64,000 nucleotides of DNA from JBGTFE01 sp041747435 (lineage in GTDB: Bacteria > Acidobacteriota > Blastocatellia > Pyrinomonadales > Pyrinomonadaceae), in assembly GCA_041747435.1 (NCBI GenBank), contig JBGTFE010000059.1, positions 1 to 64,000 of the forward strand, read 5' to 3'. Positions 25,295-33,736 of the stretch are shown here, in pieces. The position numbers and the translations under genes are program-made. How positions within the stretch are numbered: position 1 is the stretch's first letter; every line of letters begins with the position of its first letter. Below the pieces are notes generated by a model that worked only from the letters and a program-made list of their open reading frames with translations, was not told where the DNA came from and ran no database searches.

Positions 25295-26122
25295 CTACCC
25301 AATTCTAAAACTCATTTGTATTACCGACCAGTATTCAACAGGTTTACCTTCGTGCATTGCCGGATTGACTTTTAGTTTTGAAACGGCTTTTGTTGCTTCC
25401 TCTGTCAAACCATATGGTAAGCCTTCGATAATCTTTATTTTTTTAATCTTTCCGTCTGTTCCAAATAGAACTCGCATCCGAACCGAACCACTAATGTTGC
25501 GGTCACGCGCCTCATCTGTGTATCTTGGTCTAGCTTCTTTCAAATTCAAAGGTTTCGGAAGCTGGTCAATCGGAGCAATTTTTTCAGGAACATCGGCTTT
25601 GTCAATCACATTGCCAGTGCCGCCAGACTTTTCGAGCAACTCCCCAATTTTGTTGTTTCCTTTACCTTTTGCGTAAGATAAAGCTGCAAAGCCCTTCCTG
25701 TTTACAGCGTTAATATTTGCGCCTTTCGATAACAACAATTCTACAATTTCGGTTTTGTCTCCTAATGCCGCAAGCATTAAAGGTGTAAAGCCACGATTGT
25801 CTGTTGTATTAACGTCGGCTGAATTTTCGAGTAAAATTTTGATTTTTGAAGCGTCTTGAGCCGCAACTGCATACATTAACGCAGTCCAGCCATACTGATT
25901 TTTTATTTCCAAATTTGCTCGTCTCGCCAGCAAATCTGTTATTTCCTTTGCATCTCCGTCTTGAGCGGCTTGCATTAAGACAGTCAATCCGGTTTCATCT
26001 TTTGCATCAATTTTTGATTCTTGAGAAAAGGTGAGAAGTGGTTGCGTAAACAAAATCAACCCACACAAAAGTAAGAATGTACAAAAATCGTTCTTTTTAC
26101 ATTTCATCCTATTCAGATTCAT
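25295..26122 (-). CDS. Exported ankyrin-repeat protein with TonB C-terminal domain, first integron cassette gene
   Basis: A 275-residue protein with a signal peptide or membrane anchor (about 13-33). Four ankyrin repeats follow (about 44-170, with GLTVLMQAAQDGDAKEI, GWTALMYAV, GFTPLMLAAL and GFAALSYA), then a TonB C-terminal domain (about 190-275; RYTDEARDRNISGSVRMRV ... GLPYGLTEEATKAV). TonB-like C-terminal domains contact outer-membrane receptors; ankyrins bind proteins. It is the cassette nearest the integrase remnant, 56 bases downstream of the predicted cassette promoter's -10 box. Composition is more AT-rich than chromosomal neighbours, consistent with cassette origin. Confidence 0.85.
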   Translation of the reverse strand: MNLNRMKCKKNDFCTFLLLCGLILFTQPLLTFSQESKIDAKDETGLTVLMQAAQDGDAKEITDLLARRANLEIKNQYGWTALMYAVAAQDASKIKILLENSADVNTTDNRGFTPLMLAALGDKTEIVELLLSKGANINAVNRKGFAALSYAKGKGNNKIGELLEKSGGTGNVIDKADVPEKIAPIDQLPKPLNLKEARPRYTDEARDRNISGSVRMRVLFGTDGKIKKIKIIEGLPYGLTEEATKAVSKLKVNPAMHEGKPVEYWSVIQMSFRIG

Positions 26123-26177
26123 AGGGTAACGTCGAACTTTGAATTTTACCGAATTAAACGTTTGTTAAACTGAATTT

Positions 26178-26206
26178 TTTATATGCCTTTTTAGACGGAA
26201 AGTCAA
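26178..26206 (-). promoter_or_regulatory. Sigma-70-type promoter facing the cassette array (candidate Pc)
   Basis: On the reverse strand TTGACT (26201-26206) and TATAAA (26178-26183) are separated by exactly 17 bases. It points into the ankyrin/TonB cassette and lies between the integrase fragment and the first cassette, where integrons keep the cassette promoter Pc. The attI site would be expected between here and about 26138, but I cannot define it. Confidence 0.55.
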
Positions 26207-26303
26207 TTAACAGCTTGATTTTACTGAGGCTTTGTTTTATTTTCTGGCTAGTGCAAGAAGTCGTGTGAAGAAATTCAGACGAATTATTAGAGTGTATGTC
26301 TAA

Positions 26304-26420
26304 TTACTTGAAGATGTTCCGCGCGTGATGCGCGTTTGGCATTATAGCTATGAAACCGAGAAGACCTATATTTATTGGATTCGCCAATATATTTTCTTTC
26401 GTAAAATAATTCCTCCATGA
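26304..26420 (+). pseudogene. Integron integrase (IntI) N-terminal remnant
   Basis: The frame 26304-26420 reads LLEDVPRVMRVWHYSYETEK, then TYIYWIRQYIFFRK, and stops. Integron integrases have near their N-terminus a segment of the form RxxHYSxRTExxYxxWIxxFIxFH; the match in spacing and identity is close. Everything after it, including the catalytic Arg/His/Tyr residues, is missing, and a stop lies directly upstream. It is divergent from the cassette genes, as intI is. I read it as a dead relic. The gap 26421-26484 holds nothing else recognisable. Confidence 0.8.
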
Positions 26421-26484
26421 TTTAAACACACGTTTTGAATCAACACCGGCTCGGTGTCAAGAGTCCGATTGACGCCGTGAATAT

Positions 26485-27258
26485 ATGACTTTTTGGAAAG
26501 ATAAGGTTATATTTCTAACCGGCGCCTCGAGCGGGATCGGCGAGGCGCTGGCGCTCGAGATCGCAAAACGCGGCGCGATTTTGGGTTTGCTCGCTCGACG
26601 TGAAGAAATGCTCAGAGATCTTGCCGTAAAATGTGAATCTCTCGGCGCGAAAGCAAGGGTTTTTGCTGTGGATGTTGTTGACTCCGAAGCGGTTCAGAAG
26701 ACCGCCGACGCTTTACGCGATGAATTTGGAAAGATCGATATTTTGGTCGCCAACGCCGGGATCGGCGGAAACAACATGGAAACGCGTGAGCTTCAGCCTG
26801 AAGCCGTAAAAAAAGTCATCGACATAAACTTGATCGGCGCGGTCAACTCGGTTCACGCGGTTTTGCCGCAAATGCTGGAAAGAAAAAGCGGACAGCTTGT
26901 TGCCGTTTCTTCGCTTGCCGGTTTTCGCGGAATTCCGAAGTCTGCTGCGTATTCGGCGTCAAAAGCGGGAATGACCGCGTTTTTTGAAAGCGTCCGGCTT
27001 GACGTAATGCACAAGGGCATCGACGTGACGATAATTCAGCCGGGTTTTATTAAAACTCCGCTTACTTCGGGCAGAAAAAATAAATTACCGTTTTTGATGG
27101 AACTCGAAGACGCTATTCCGCTTTTTCTCAAGGCAATCGAAAAACGCAAAAAATTTGCTGCATTTCCGTGGCAGCTTGCAACGGTCGTGCGCGCCGGAAG
27201 GATTTTTCCGACTTGGCTTTACGATAAGATCGCCGGCAGAGCCAAGTTCCGAGAATAA
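26485..27258 (+). CDS. Short-chain dehydrogenase/reductase
   Basis: A 257-residue NAD(P)-dependent oxidoreductase of the classical SDR type. Visible are the cofactor site TGASSGIGEAL, the NAG motif (VANAGIGG), catalytic Ser in AVSSLAGFRG and the YSASKAG active site. An Arg shortly after the glycine motif (ARRE) suggests NADPH. The substrate is unknown; the C-terminus resembles SDRs of lipid metabolism. It is the boundary gene on the integrase side of the integron remnant. Confidence 0.92.
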   Translation: MTFWKDKVIFLTGASSGIGEALALEIAKRGAILGLLARREEMLRDLAVKCESLGAKARVFAVDVVDSEAVQKTADALRDEFGKIDILVANAGIGGNNMETRELQPEAVKKVIDINLIGAVNSVHAVLPQMLERKSGQLVAVSSLAGFRGIPKSAAYSASKAGMTAFFESVRLDVMHKGIDVTIIQPGFIKTPLTSGRKNKLPFLMELEDAIPLFLKAIEKRKKFAAFPWQLATVVRAGRIFPTWLYDKIAGRAKFRE

Positions 27259-27301
27259 CTTTTTCCGTCGTCATCATCGCCAGAGTTTTTTATTCGAAAC
27301 T

Positions 27302-27377
27302 GAACCACGAAATAACACGAAAAAACACGAAAAAAGCTTGGAGGATTTTAGTGTTGTTTCGTGTAATTTCGTGGTTC
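27302..27377. repeat. 27-bp near-perfect inverted repeat
   Basis: The arm at 27302-27328 (GAACCACGAAATAACACG and onward) matches the reverse complement of 27351-27377 at 24 of 27 positions by my count, with a 22-base spacer. It fills the gap between the SDR gene and uppP. No T-tract follows, so it is a stable hairpin or a dispersed repeat, not an ordinary terminator. Confidence 0.75.
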
Positions 27378-27422
27378 GATCTTTTTTGCTAGAATGTTTC
27401 AAGCCGCTTTCTAAAATCCTAT

Positions 27423-28313
27423 ATGACATTTTTACAGGCAATTATTCTCGGCATTGTCCAAGGTTTAACCGAATTTATCCCGATAAGTTCAACGGCACAT
27501 CTTGTTTTTGCCAGCCGTCTGACAAATATTTACGACGGTAACGCGGAACAAATAACCGCGACGATGGCGGTTATTCAACTCGGAACGCTCGCCGCCGTTT
27601 TTGTTTATTTCGCTTCGGATATTTGGAACATTTCCGTCGCTTTTATCCGCGATCATTGGGCGCTGTTTGCCGGAAAAAATCGTATGCGTTTCGCCGGTAC
27701 ACGCGGCGTTCGCCCGATCTGGCTTTCCGACGACGCGTGGCTAGGCTGGCTGATAATTCTCGGCTCGATTCCGATCGGCGCGGTCGGTTTGCTGTTGAAA
27801 GAACAGATCGAAGGTCCGGCGACAAAAAATCTCTGGATCATATCGATAATGCTGATCGGCGTCGCTGTTTTATTGGTTTTCGCTGAAATCGTCGGGAAAA
27901 AACGCAAAGGAATCAAGGATCTCGGAATGGTGGACGCGATCGTTGTCGGTTTTACGCAGGTTTTGGCGTTGATGCCGGGCGCGAGCCGTTCGGGTTCGAC
28001 AATTATGGGCGGACTTTTTGCCGGTGAAAAACGTGAAACCGCCGCGCGATTTTCGTTTTTACTTTCGATTCCGGCGATTTCTGCGAGCGGATTGCTCGAG
28101 CTCCGCGAAGCCTGGCGGCTTTTGCCGTCAGAATCATTTCTTCCGCTGCTTGTCGGAACATTGATCGCCGGCGTCGTCGGTTATCTTTCGATCTGGTTTT
28201 TGCTCGCTTTCCTGCGAAAAAATTCGACCGCGATCTTTATCGTTTATCGTGTGATCTTGGGAATTGTGATCCTTGTTTTGCTCTGGAAAGACGTGATCGA
28301 TCCGCAGATGTGA
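27423..28313 (+). CDS. uppP: Undecaprenyl-diphosphatase UppP (BacA type)
   Basis: A 296-residue integral membrane enzyme that dephosphorylates undecaprenyl diphosphate for recycling of the lipid carrier in peptidoglycan and polysaccharide synthesis. The N-terminal QGLTEFIPISSTAHL contains the catalytic Glu-rich motif, and PGASRSGSTI is the second conserved motif with the essential Arg. Eight or so hydrophobic helices are visible. An insertion near residues 80-105 (AGKNRMRFAGTRG) is longer than in E. coli BacA. Overexpression of the family gives bacitracin resistance. Confidence 0.95.
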   Translation: MTFLQAIILGIVQGLTEFIPISSTAHLVFASRLTNIYDGNAEQITATMAVIQLGTLAAVFVYFASDIWNISVAFIRDHWALFAGKNRMRFAGTRGVRPIWLSDDAWLGWLIILGSIPIGAVGLLLKEQIEGPATKNLWIISIMLIGVAVLLVFAEIVGKKRKGIKDLGMVDAIVVGFTQVLALMPGASRSGSTIMGGLFAGEKRETAARFSFLLSIPAISASGLLELREAWRLLPSESFLPLLVGTLIAGVVGYLSIWFLLAFLRKNSTAIFIVYRVILGIVILVLLWKDVIDPQM

Positions 28314-28325
28314 GAGAATGCGTTA

Positions 28326-28709
28326 ATGGAAGATGCGATTCAAAAACTTGCGATTATTATTTTTCTTTTGACAGGTTTATCACACATTTTTCAGCCGCGC
28401 GTCTGGGTAAAGTTTTTTATCGGCATCCGAGAAAAAGGAGAAATCGGCGCTTTCATTAATGCTTTTATCCACTTCCCCCTTGGTGCGATAATCGTTAGCT
28501 TTCATAATGTTTGGCAAGGAATTCCGATGATTTTGACTTTGATTGGTTACGGTTTGTTGCTGAAAGGTCTTATCAACTTTGTGTTTCCCAGAATTGCGCT
28601 AAAAACGCTGGATCGAGTTTCGCCGGAAAAAACATGGGAATTCGTCGTTGCGGGGGTTGTTTTAGTAGGAGTCGCCTGCTTGTTTTTATACTCTTTACTT
28701 ACCAAATGA
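28326..28709 (+). CDS. Small four-helix membrane protein, unknown function
   Basis: A 127-residue hydrophobic protein with four predicted membrane helices (about 7-25, 40-60, 65-85 and 102-123). I do not recognise the family. It begins 12 bases after uppP and its stop overlaps the recJ start (ATGA), so it belongs to the same transcription unit. Confidence 0.7.
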   Translation: MEDAIQKLAIIIFLLTGLSHIFQPRVWVKFFIGIREKGEIGAFINAFIHFPLGAIIVSFHNVWQGIPMILTLIGYGLLLKGLINFVFPRIALKTLDRVSPEKTWEFVVAGVVLVGVACLFLYSLLTK

Positions 28710-30412
28710 AACGCTGGACAATTCAAAAACACGACCACGAAGCTGTAAAACTTCTCGCAAATTTCCTGAAAGTCTCACCGCTGGTCGCCGCTTTGCTAAT
28801 CGCACGCGGGTATGAAACCGAGGAAAAAGCTTATAAATTTCTCAATCCGACCTATTCCGATCTTCACGAGCCGCTCTTGCTGAAAGATATGCAAAAAGCG
28901 GTCGACCGAGTTCTAAAAGCGATCGAAAATCACGAAAAAATTTTAATTTGGGGCGATTACGACGTTGACGGAACGACCGGAACGACGGTTTTGCGTAAAG
29001 CCTTAAAAGAGCTCGGCGCCGAAACGGGCTATCACGTTCCGCATCGTTTTACGGAAGGCTACGGATTAAATATCGAAAAACTTAGCGAATCCAAAGCGAA
29101 CGGTTTTTCGCTCGCAATCAGTGTCGATACAGGCTCGCGCGCCTTTGAAGCGGCGGATTGGGCGAAAGAAAACGGGCTCGACCTGATCATCACCGATCAT
29201 CATCTTTCGGACGAAAAAAAAGGAAATCCTGATGCTTTTGCCGTTGTAAATCCAAACCAAAAAGGCTGCCAATACCCGGACAAAAATCTTGCCGGCGTCG
29301 GCGTCGCGTTCAAGTTGGCACACGCGCTTTTGCGCGAAAAAGGTCGCGAAGACCTGGTTGAAGGATTTTTGAAATTGGTCGCGATCGGAACAATCGCCGA
29401 CATTATGCAGCTAACGGGCGAGAACCGCGCCATCGTCGCGATCGGTCTGAAAGATTTGCCGAAAGCGAGTAATTACGGCTTAAAAGCGTTGATGGAAGTT
29501 GCGGACTGCACGAACGAAATGACGAGCTATGACATCGGTTTTCGTATCGCGCCGCGAATTAATGCCGCCGGCAGAATGGACGAAGCGCTGACCGTTATCA
29601 AACTTTTTGAAGCCGAATCTTTTTCGCAGGCGCGAACATTCGCCGAAATTTTGGACCGACGAAACCGCGAACGGCAAAAAGTGCAGCAGGAGATCAGCGA
29701 GCTCGCATTGCTTGAATACGTCGCCAGCGGCGGCAGCGCGAATCAGGCACATGTCGCTGTCGTCGCAGGTGAAGGCTGGCATCGCGGCGTGATCGGTTTG
29801 GCGTCGTCGCGAATCACGGAAAAGCTTTATCGTCCGAGCCTTGTTATTTCAGTTGAAGACGGAATCGGACACGGAAGCGCGCGCAGTATCGAAAATTTCA
29901 ATCTTCATGACGCGCTCGAACATTGCTCCGAGCTTTTTGAAAAATTCGGTGGTCACGCAGCCGCTTGCGGTTTTACGATAAAAGTTGAAAAGATCGCGTT
30001 GCTTCGCGAAAAATTGAACGAACACGCGGCAAAACTGCTGAAGGAAGAAGATTTGATCCCGACCGTCAAGATCGATGCCGTCGTTTTACCTCAGACGATG
30101 AATCTCGATCTGGTGCGCGAGTTAAAACAACTCGAACCTTTCGGCGCGGGAAATCCAAAGCCGAAGTTTTTGACAAAAGACTTGTTTTTGCTGGATGAAC
30201 CCTACGTAATGAAGGAAAAACATCTAAAATTGAAGCTGTCCGACGGAAACGGCAGAAAGTTCGAAGCGGTTTGGTGGGACGGCGTCGAAAGATCAAAAGG
30301 GCAAACCTTAAAACCGAAAACTCGCATCGAACTAGCCTATACGCCCGAAACGAACACTTGGCAGGGAAATACGCGGCTGCAGCTTGTCGTTGAAGATTTG
30401 AAAATTAGCTGA
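28706..30412 (+). CDS. recJ: Single-stranded-DNA exonuclease RecJ
   Basis: A 568-residue 5'-3' exonuclease acting in recombination and mismatch repair. The ATG at 28706 overlaps the preceding stop by 4 bases; upstream in-frame starts would overlap the membrane protein gene. DHH-family motifs are present: GDYDVDGTTG, SVDTGSR, TDHHLS; the DHHA1 domain has GWHRGVIGLASSRI and GGHAAACGFTI, and the OB-fold C-terminus is complete. Length is normal. Confidence 0.95.
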   Translation: MKRWTIQKHDHEAVKLLANFLKVSPLVAALLIARGYETEEKAYKFLNPTYSDLHEPLLLKDMQKAVDRVLKAIENHEKILIWGDYDVDGTTGTTVLRKALKELGAETGYHVPHRFTEGYGLNIEKLSESKANGFSLAISVDTGSRAFEAADWAKENGLDLIITDHHLSDEKKGNPDAFAVVNPNQKGCQYPDKNLAGVGVAFKLAHALLREKGREDLVEGFLKLVAIGTIADIMQLTGENRAIVAIGLKDLPKASNYGLKALMEVADCTNEMTSYDIGFRIAPRINAAGRMDEALTVIKLFEAESFSQARTFAEILDRRNRERQKVQQEISELALLEYVASGGSANQAHVAVVAGEGWHRGVIGLASSRITEKLYRPSLVISVEDGIGHGSARSIENFNLHDALEHCSELFEKFGGHAAACGFTIKVEKIALLREKLNEHAAKLLKEEDLIPTVKIDAVVLPQTMNLDLVRELKQLEPFGAGNPKPKFLTKDLFLLDEPYVMKEKHLKLKLSDGNGRKFEAVWWDGVERSKGQTLKPKTRIELAYTPETNTWQGNTRLQLVVEDLKIS

Positions 30413-30924
30413 TGATGAAATTTGAAAAAGAACTGGAAAATTTTGCGGAGAAAGCCAGAGCCTTTTGCAACTGGCTTGAAGGCGAGTTTGCCAATCCTTT
30501 GAATGAATTAGCAAAAGCCGAAAGATTGTTGACAGAAATTCATTTGGCAATTTTATCTTTGCCCGAATCCAATGCGATTTGGGAAGAAGTCGAGGATTTG
30601 GCAAACGTTGAATCCGACACCGAAACTGAAGAAGCTCTTTGGGAAAAATGCCGGAACAAGCTTCAAAATTTACCGGTCGATGGGTATTGGGAAATTTTCG
30701 ACGCCTCGAAAATAGAAGACGACAAACCCGTTTTCGCGCTTGTATCAGACGATTTATCGGATGTTTATCGTGATTTAAGAAAGGGTTTGATATTGTATGA
30801 TCAGGGAATGTTTGCCGAAGCGTTTTGGGAATGGAGGCTTCTTTTTCAGATCCATTGGGGAAATCATTTAGTGGGCGCGCAAAAGGCGATTAGGAATTAT
30901 TTTTCATTTAAAGGCGAATTATAA
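30412..30924 (+). CDS. DUF5063-like protein
   Basis: A 170-residue acidic, helical, soluble protein resembling the DUF5063 family. It begins at the recJ stop codon (1-base overlap; ATG at 30412 or 30415) and is therefore translationally coupled to recJ. Aromatic-rich C-terminal motifs (YDQGMFAEAFWEWRLLFQI, HWGNHLVGAQKAI) are characteristic of the family. No function is known. Confidence 0.75.
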   Translation: MMKFEKELENFAEKARAFCNWLEGEFANPLNELAKAERLLTEIHLAILSLPESNAIWEEVEDLANVESDTETEEALWEKCRNKLQNLPVDGYWEIFDASKIEDDKPVFALVSDDLSDVYRDLRKGLILYDQGMFAEAFWEWRLLFQIHWGNHLVGAQKAIRNYFSFKGEL

Positions 30925-30954
30925 ACTTTGCGAAAAGCTGAAAACTTCAATTTA

Positions 30955-33699
30955 ATGTCCGAAAAACATCAGCGAAAAAATACGAAAAACCTCGAAATGC
31001 GCGCCAACATGCCTTTGATCGCGCGTATTCTCGCGCTGTTTGCGCTGGTCGGCGTCGTAATTCTTATCGTCATCGGCTTTTATTTGAATTACGGGCGCGA
31101 AGAATTTCGGATGAAAGGTTTTAAGGAACTGCAGCTCTCAAAAGACGTCGTCGCCGAAGTCAACGGTTACGAAAGACTCGAAACCGAAGGCGATAAAAAG
31201 AAATATTTTATCAAAGCCGACAAAGCTACGACATTCGCCGACGAACATCAGGAAATGGAAAATATCTATTTGCAGGTGTTTGACGAATCGGGTGAGAAAT
31301 TCGATGTTGTGACCGCGCGCAGAGCGGTCTATGTTCCCGTAAAAGACGGGACGAAAAATTTTACCGCATTTTTTTCGGGCGACATCAATGTAGATACGCG
31401 TGACGCGCTTAATATTAGAACCGACCAGCTTACTTATACGCGAGAAAACGAAACGGTCGAAGCCGAAGAAGCGATCGAGTTTTCGCGTGAAAATATTTCC
31501 GGAAAAGCTTTTGGCGCGACGGTTAAGATCAAGGATAAAATTCTCGAATTATTAAAAGACGTCGAGATCGATGTTTTCGGCGGATCCGACGAATTTGCAA
31601 AGATCAAAAGCGCGAGGCTTACTGCCGGTCGCGCCGTCGTCAATCAGGCGGAAGAAAAAGCCGAGCTGTTCGAAAACGTTTTTATCAGCATAATTCTAAA
31701 CGGAAATTCGGGCGAATTGGCGCAGCCGTCGGAAATTACGACCGACAAAGCGACGGCACATTTCACAGACCGCGAGCTAAAACAGATCGATCTCAATGGA
31801 AATGTATACGTGTTTCAAAAGCCCGCGAACGGTAATTCGAAATGGTCAAAGGTTTGGGCAAATCGCGCTACAGCGCACATAAATAAAGAAGTAAAACGCC
31901 TTGAATTATTCGAAAACGTCAGTATAGAAACGACGCAAAACGATTCAAAACCGACGAAACTTCGCTCGAATTACGCGCTTTATGAAAAAGACTTGGATCG
32001 ATTTGTCTTGCGCGATGGTGTTGAGATCGTGACGGTTGAGGACGATAAAGCGGTCAAAATTACCGGCGGCGAAGCGATCTATGAACAATCCAATTTTAAG
32101 ATTCATTTGAGCGAGAATCCTGAGATCGTGCAGGGCGGAAATTATGTCAAAGGCGATAATCTGACCGCAGAACTTTATGCAAATAAAAAGCTTAAGAATG
32201 TCTATGCTTTCGGCAACGGATTTTTGCGGCAAACGACCGCGGAACGCACGACTGAAATTTCATCCGATCGCTTAAGCGCTTCTTTCAATGAGAACCAGCA
32301 ATTGCTGACTGCAAATTCGATGGGGGCGAGCAATGCCGTTTTGATTCCGACTCAAGCGATTGATTACACAAAAGTTACGATGTTTGCGCCAAACGCAATG
32401 CGGCTCAATTTTGCGAACGGGCTTTTGCAGCAGATGAATACTGAAGGTCGAACCTCGATTTTGCTCACCGTGCCGGACAACCGAGCCGATGCGGCAAACA
32501 AAAAAGTTACCGCCGATACTGTGAAAACGTTCTTTAATCCGAACGGAAAAGATCTGACGAAAGCGGAAGCTATCGGAAACGCAGAACTTTACGTCGAGCC
32601 GCTTCACGCATCGGCTGAAAATTACCGCACGACGCTAACCGCGCCGCGATTTGATTGCGATTTTTTTGAATCCGGAAATAACGCGCGAAATTGCGTCGCC
32701 GGAACGAACGCGAAAGTCGTTCGCGTTCCGACCGTTCGCGCTAAAAGCAGCGGAAATCAAACGCTCGTCGCTGAAAGATTAAACGCCGTTTTTAGTCAGT
32801 CGACAAAAAATCTTGAACAGATCGAAGCGACTGGAAATACGAAATTTACCGAACTCGATCGCAGCGGAACCGCCGAAAAGATCATTTTTACTGAATCGGA
32901 CAAAACCGTTCGGCTTCGCGGCGAGCCTTCGGTTTTAGATTCCAGGGGGCGGGCGAAAGCGGTGGAAATCGATTGGGACACGCGTGCCGATAGATCGTTT
33001 TTACGCGGGCAAGTCAGAACGAGTTACAGCAGCCAAGGTCAAACCGGCGGCGCAACGCCGTTCGGCGAAACGAAATCGCCGGTGTTTCTTACTTCCGATG
33101 AAGCTCAATTTGATCACAAAGCCGAAACCGGGCTTTATTCCGGAAGTGCGCGAGCGTGGCAGGGAAACAACTACGTCAGCGCTGATAAACTATTTTTGCA
33201 GCAAAAAGAAGGAAAGCTTTCGGGCGAAAGAAATGTTCAAAGTCTTCTCTACGACACAACGCAGACAGTTAGCGGCAAGCGATCCGACGTTCCGGTCTAT
33301 GTCACCGCGCAAAAGATCTTTTATTCAAGAGAAAATCGTCATCTTCGATACGAGGGCGGCATCGATATTCGGCAAGGAACGGACAGAATAACCGCCGGTG
33401 TCGCGAACGTCTATCTAAAAGCAAGTAACGAGCTTTCGCAGGCAGTTGTCGAAAATAACGTCGTCGTTACGCAGCCGAACCGGCGCGCGACCGGCGATTG
33501 GGCGCAGTTCACCGCCGATAGCGAAACGGTTGTTTTGCGCGGAAATCCCGCGTTTGTCGAAGACAGCGAGAGCGGGTCGTCGCAAAGCGCCCAGATCACT
33601 GTCAATACGCGAACCAAAAATGTTATCAGCGACAGCAAATCCGCGACGACAAATAGCGGACGAATTCGCTCGGTTTACAAGGTAAAAAAACTCGAGTAG
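30955..33699 (+). CDS. Large LptC/LptA (OstA)-like lipopolysaccharide-transport protein
   Basis: A 914-residue protein with one N-terminal membrane anchor (about 22-43) and a long periplasmic beta-rich region. The ATG at 30955 is preferred over a TTG nine codons upstream. The first 180 residues look like LptC (anchor, then FKELQLSKDVVAEVNGYE), and the remainder is a series of OstA/LptA-type beta-taco segments up to about residue 900. LptC and LptA form the periplasmic bridge that carries LPS from LptB2FG to LptD. The gene for LptB follows 37 bases downstream, which supports the assignment. The fused size is far above LptA (about 185) plus LptC (about 190). Confidence 0.82.
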   Translation: MSEKHQRKNTKNLEMRANMPLIARILALFALVGVVILIVIGFYLNYGREEFRMKGFKELQLSKDVVAEVNGYERLETEGDKKKYFIKADKATTFADEHQEMENIYLQVFDESGEKFDVVTARRAVYVPVKDGTKNFTAFFSGDINVDTRDALNIRTDQLTYTRENETVEAEEAIEFSRENISGKAFGATVKIKDKILELLKDVEIDVFGGSDEFAKIKSARLTAGRAVVNQAEEKAELFENVFISIILNGNSGELAQPSEITTDKATAHFTDRELKQIDLNGNVYVFQKPANGNSKWSKVWANRATAHINKEVKRLELFENVSIETTQNDSKPTKLRSNYALYEKDLDRFVLRDGVEIVTVEDDKAVKITGGEAIYEQSNFKIHLSENPEIVQGGNYVKGDNLTAELYANKKLKNVYAFGNGFLRQTTAERTTEISSDRLSASFNENQQLLTANSMGASNAVLIPTQAIDYTKVTMFAPNAMRLNFANGLLQQMNTEGRTSILLTVPDNRADAANKKVTADTVKTFFNPNGKDLTKAEAIGNAELYVEPLHASAENYRTTLTAPRFDCDFFESGNNARNCVAGTNAKVVRVPTVRAKSSGNQTLVAERLNAVFSQSTKNLEQIEATGNTKFTELDRSGTAEKIIFTESDKTVRLRGEPSVLDSRGRAKAVEIDWDTRADRSFLRGQVRTSYSSQGQTGGATPFGETKSPVFLTSDEAQFDHKAETGLYSGSARAWQGNNYVSADKLFLQQKEGKLSGERNVQSLLYDTTQTVSGKRSDVPVYVTAQKIFYSRENRHLRYEGGIDIRQGTDRITAGVANVYLKASNELSQAVVENNVVVTQPNRRATGDWAQFTADSETVVLRGNPAFVEDSESGSSQSAQITVNTRTKNVISDSKSATTNSGRIRSVYKVKKLE

Positions 33700-33736
33700 T
33701 TGTGTTTTAGTCCTCATATCGATAAAAATATCTCAA

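Larger units (their letters stand above)
21958..26420 (-). mobile_element. Decayed chromosomal integron: cassette array with an integrase remnant
   Basis: From right to left: an integrase N-terminal fragment on the + strand (26304-26420), a reverse-strand promoter (26178-26206), a cassette with an ankyrin/TonB gene, a weak attC (25126-25277), an IS110 element lodged in another attC (23579-23682), a cassette with an NTF2-like gene, attC2, a cassette with a metallopeptidase-like gene, and attC1 next to RNase J. Cassette genes point away from the integrase and each is followed 3' by an attC-like site, which is the canonical integron layout. The cassette limits I infer are about 21964-22846, 22847-23584 and 25132-26137. 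No functional integrase is present here, so new cassettes could only be gained with an integrase supplied elsewhere. Confidence 0.8.
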
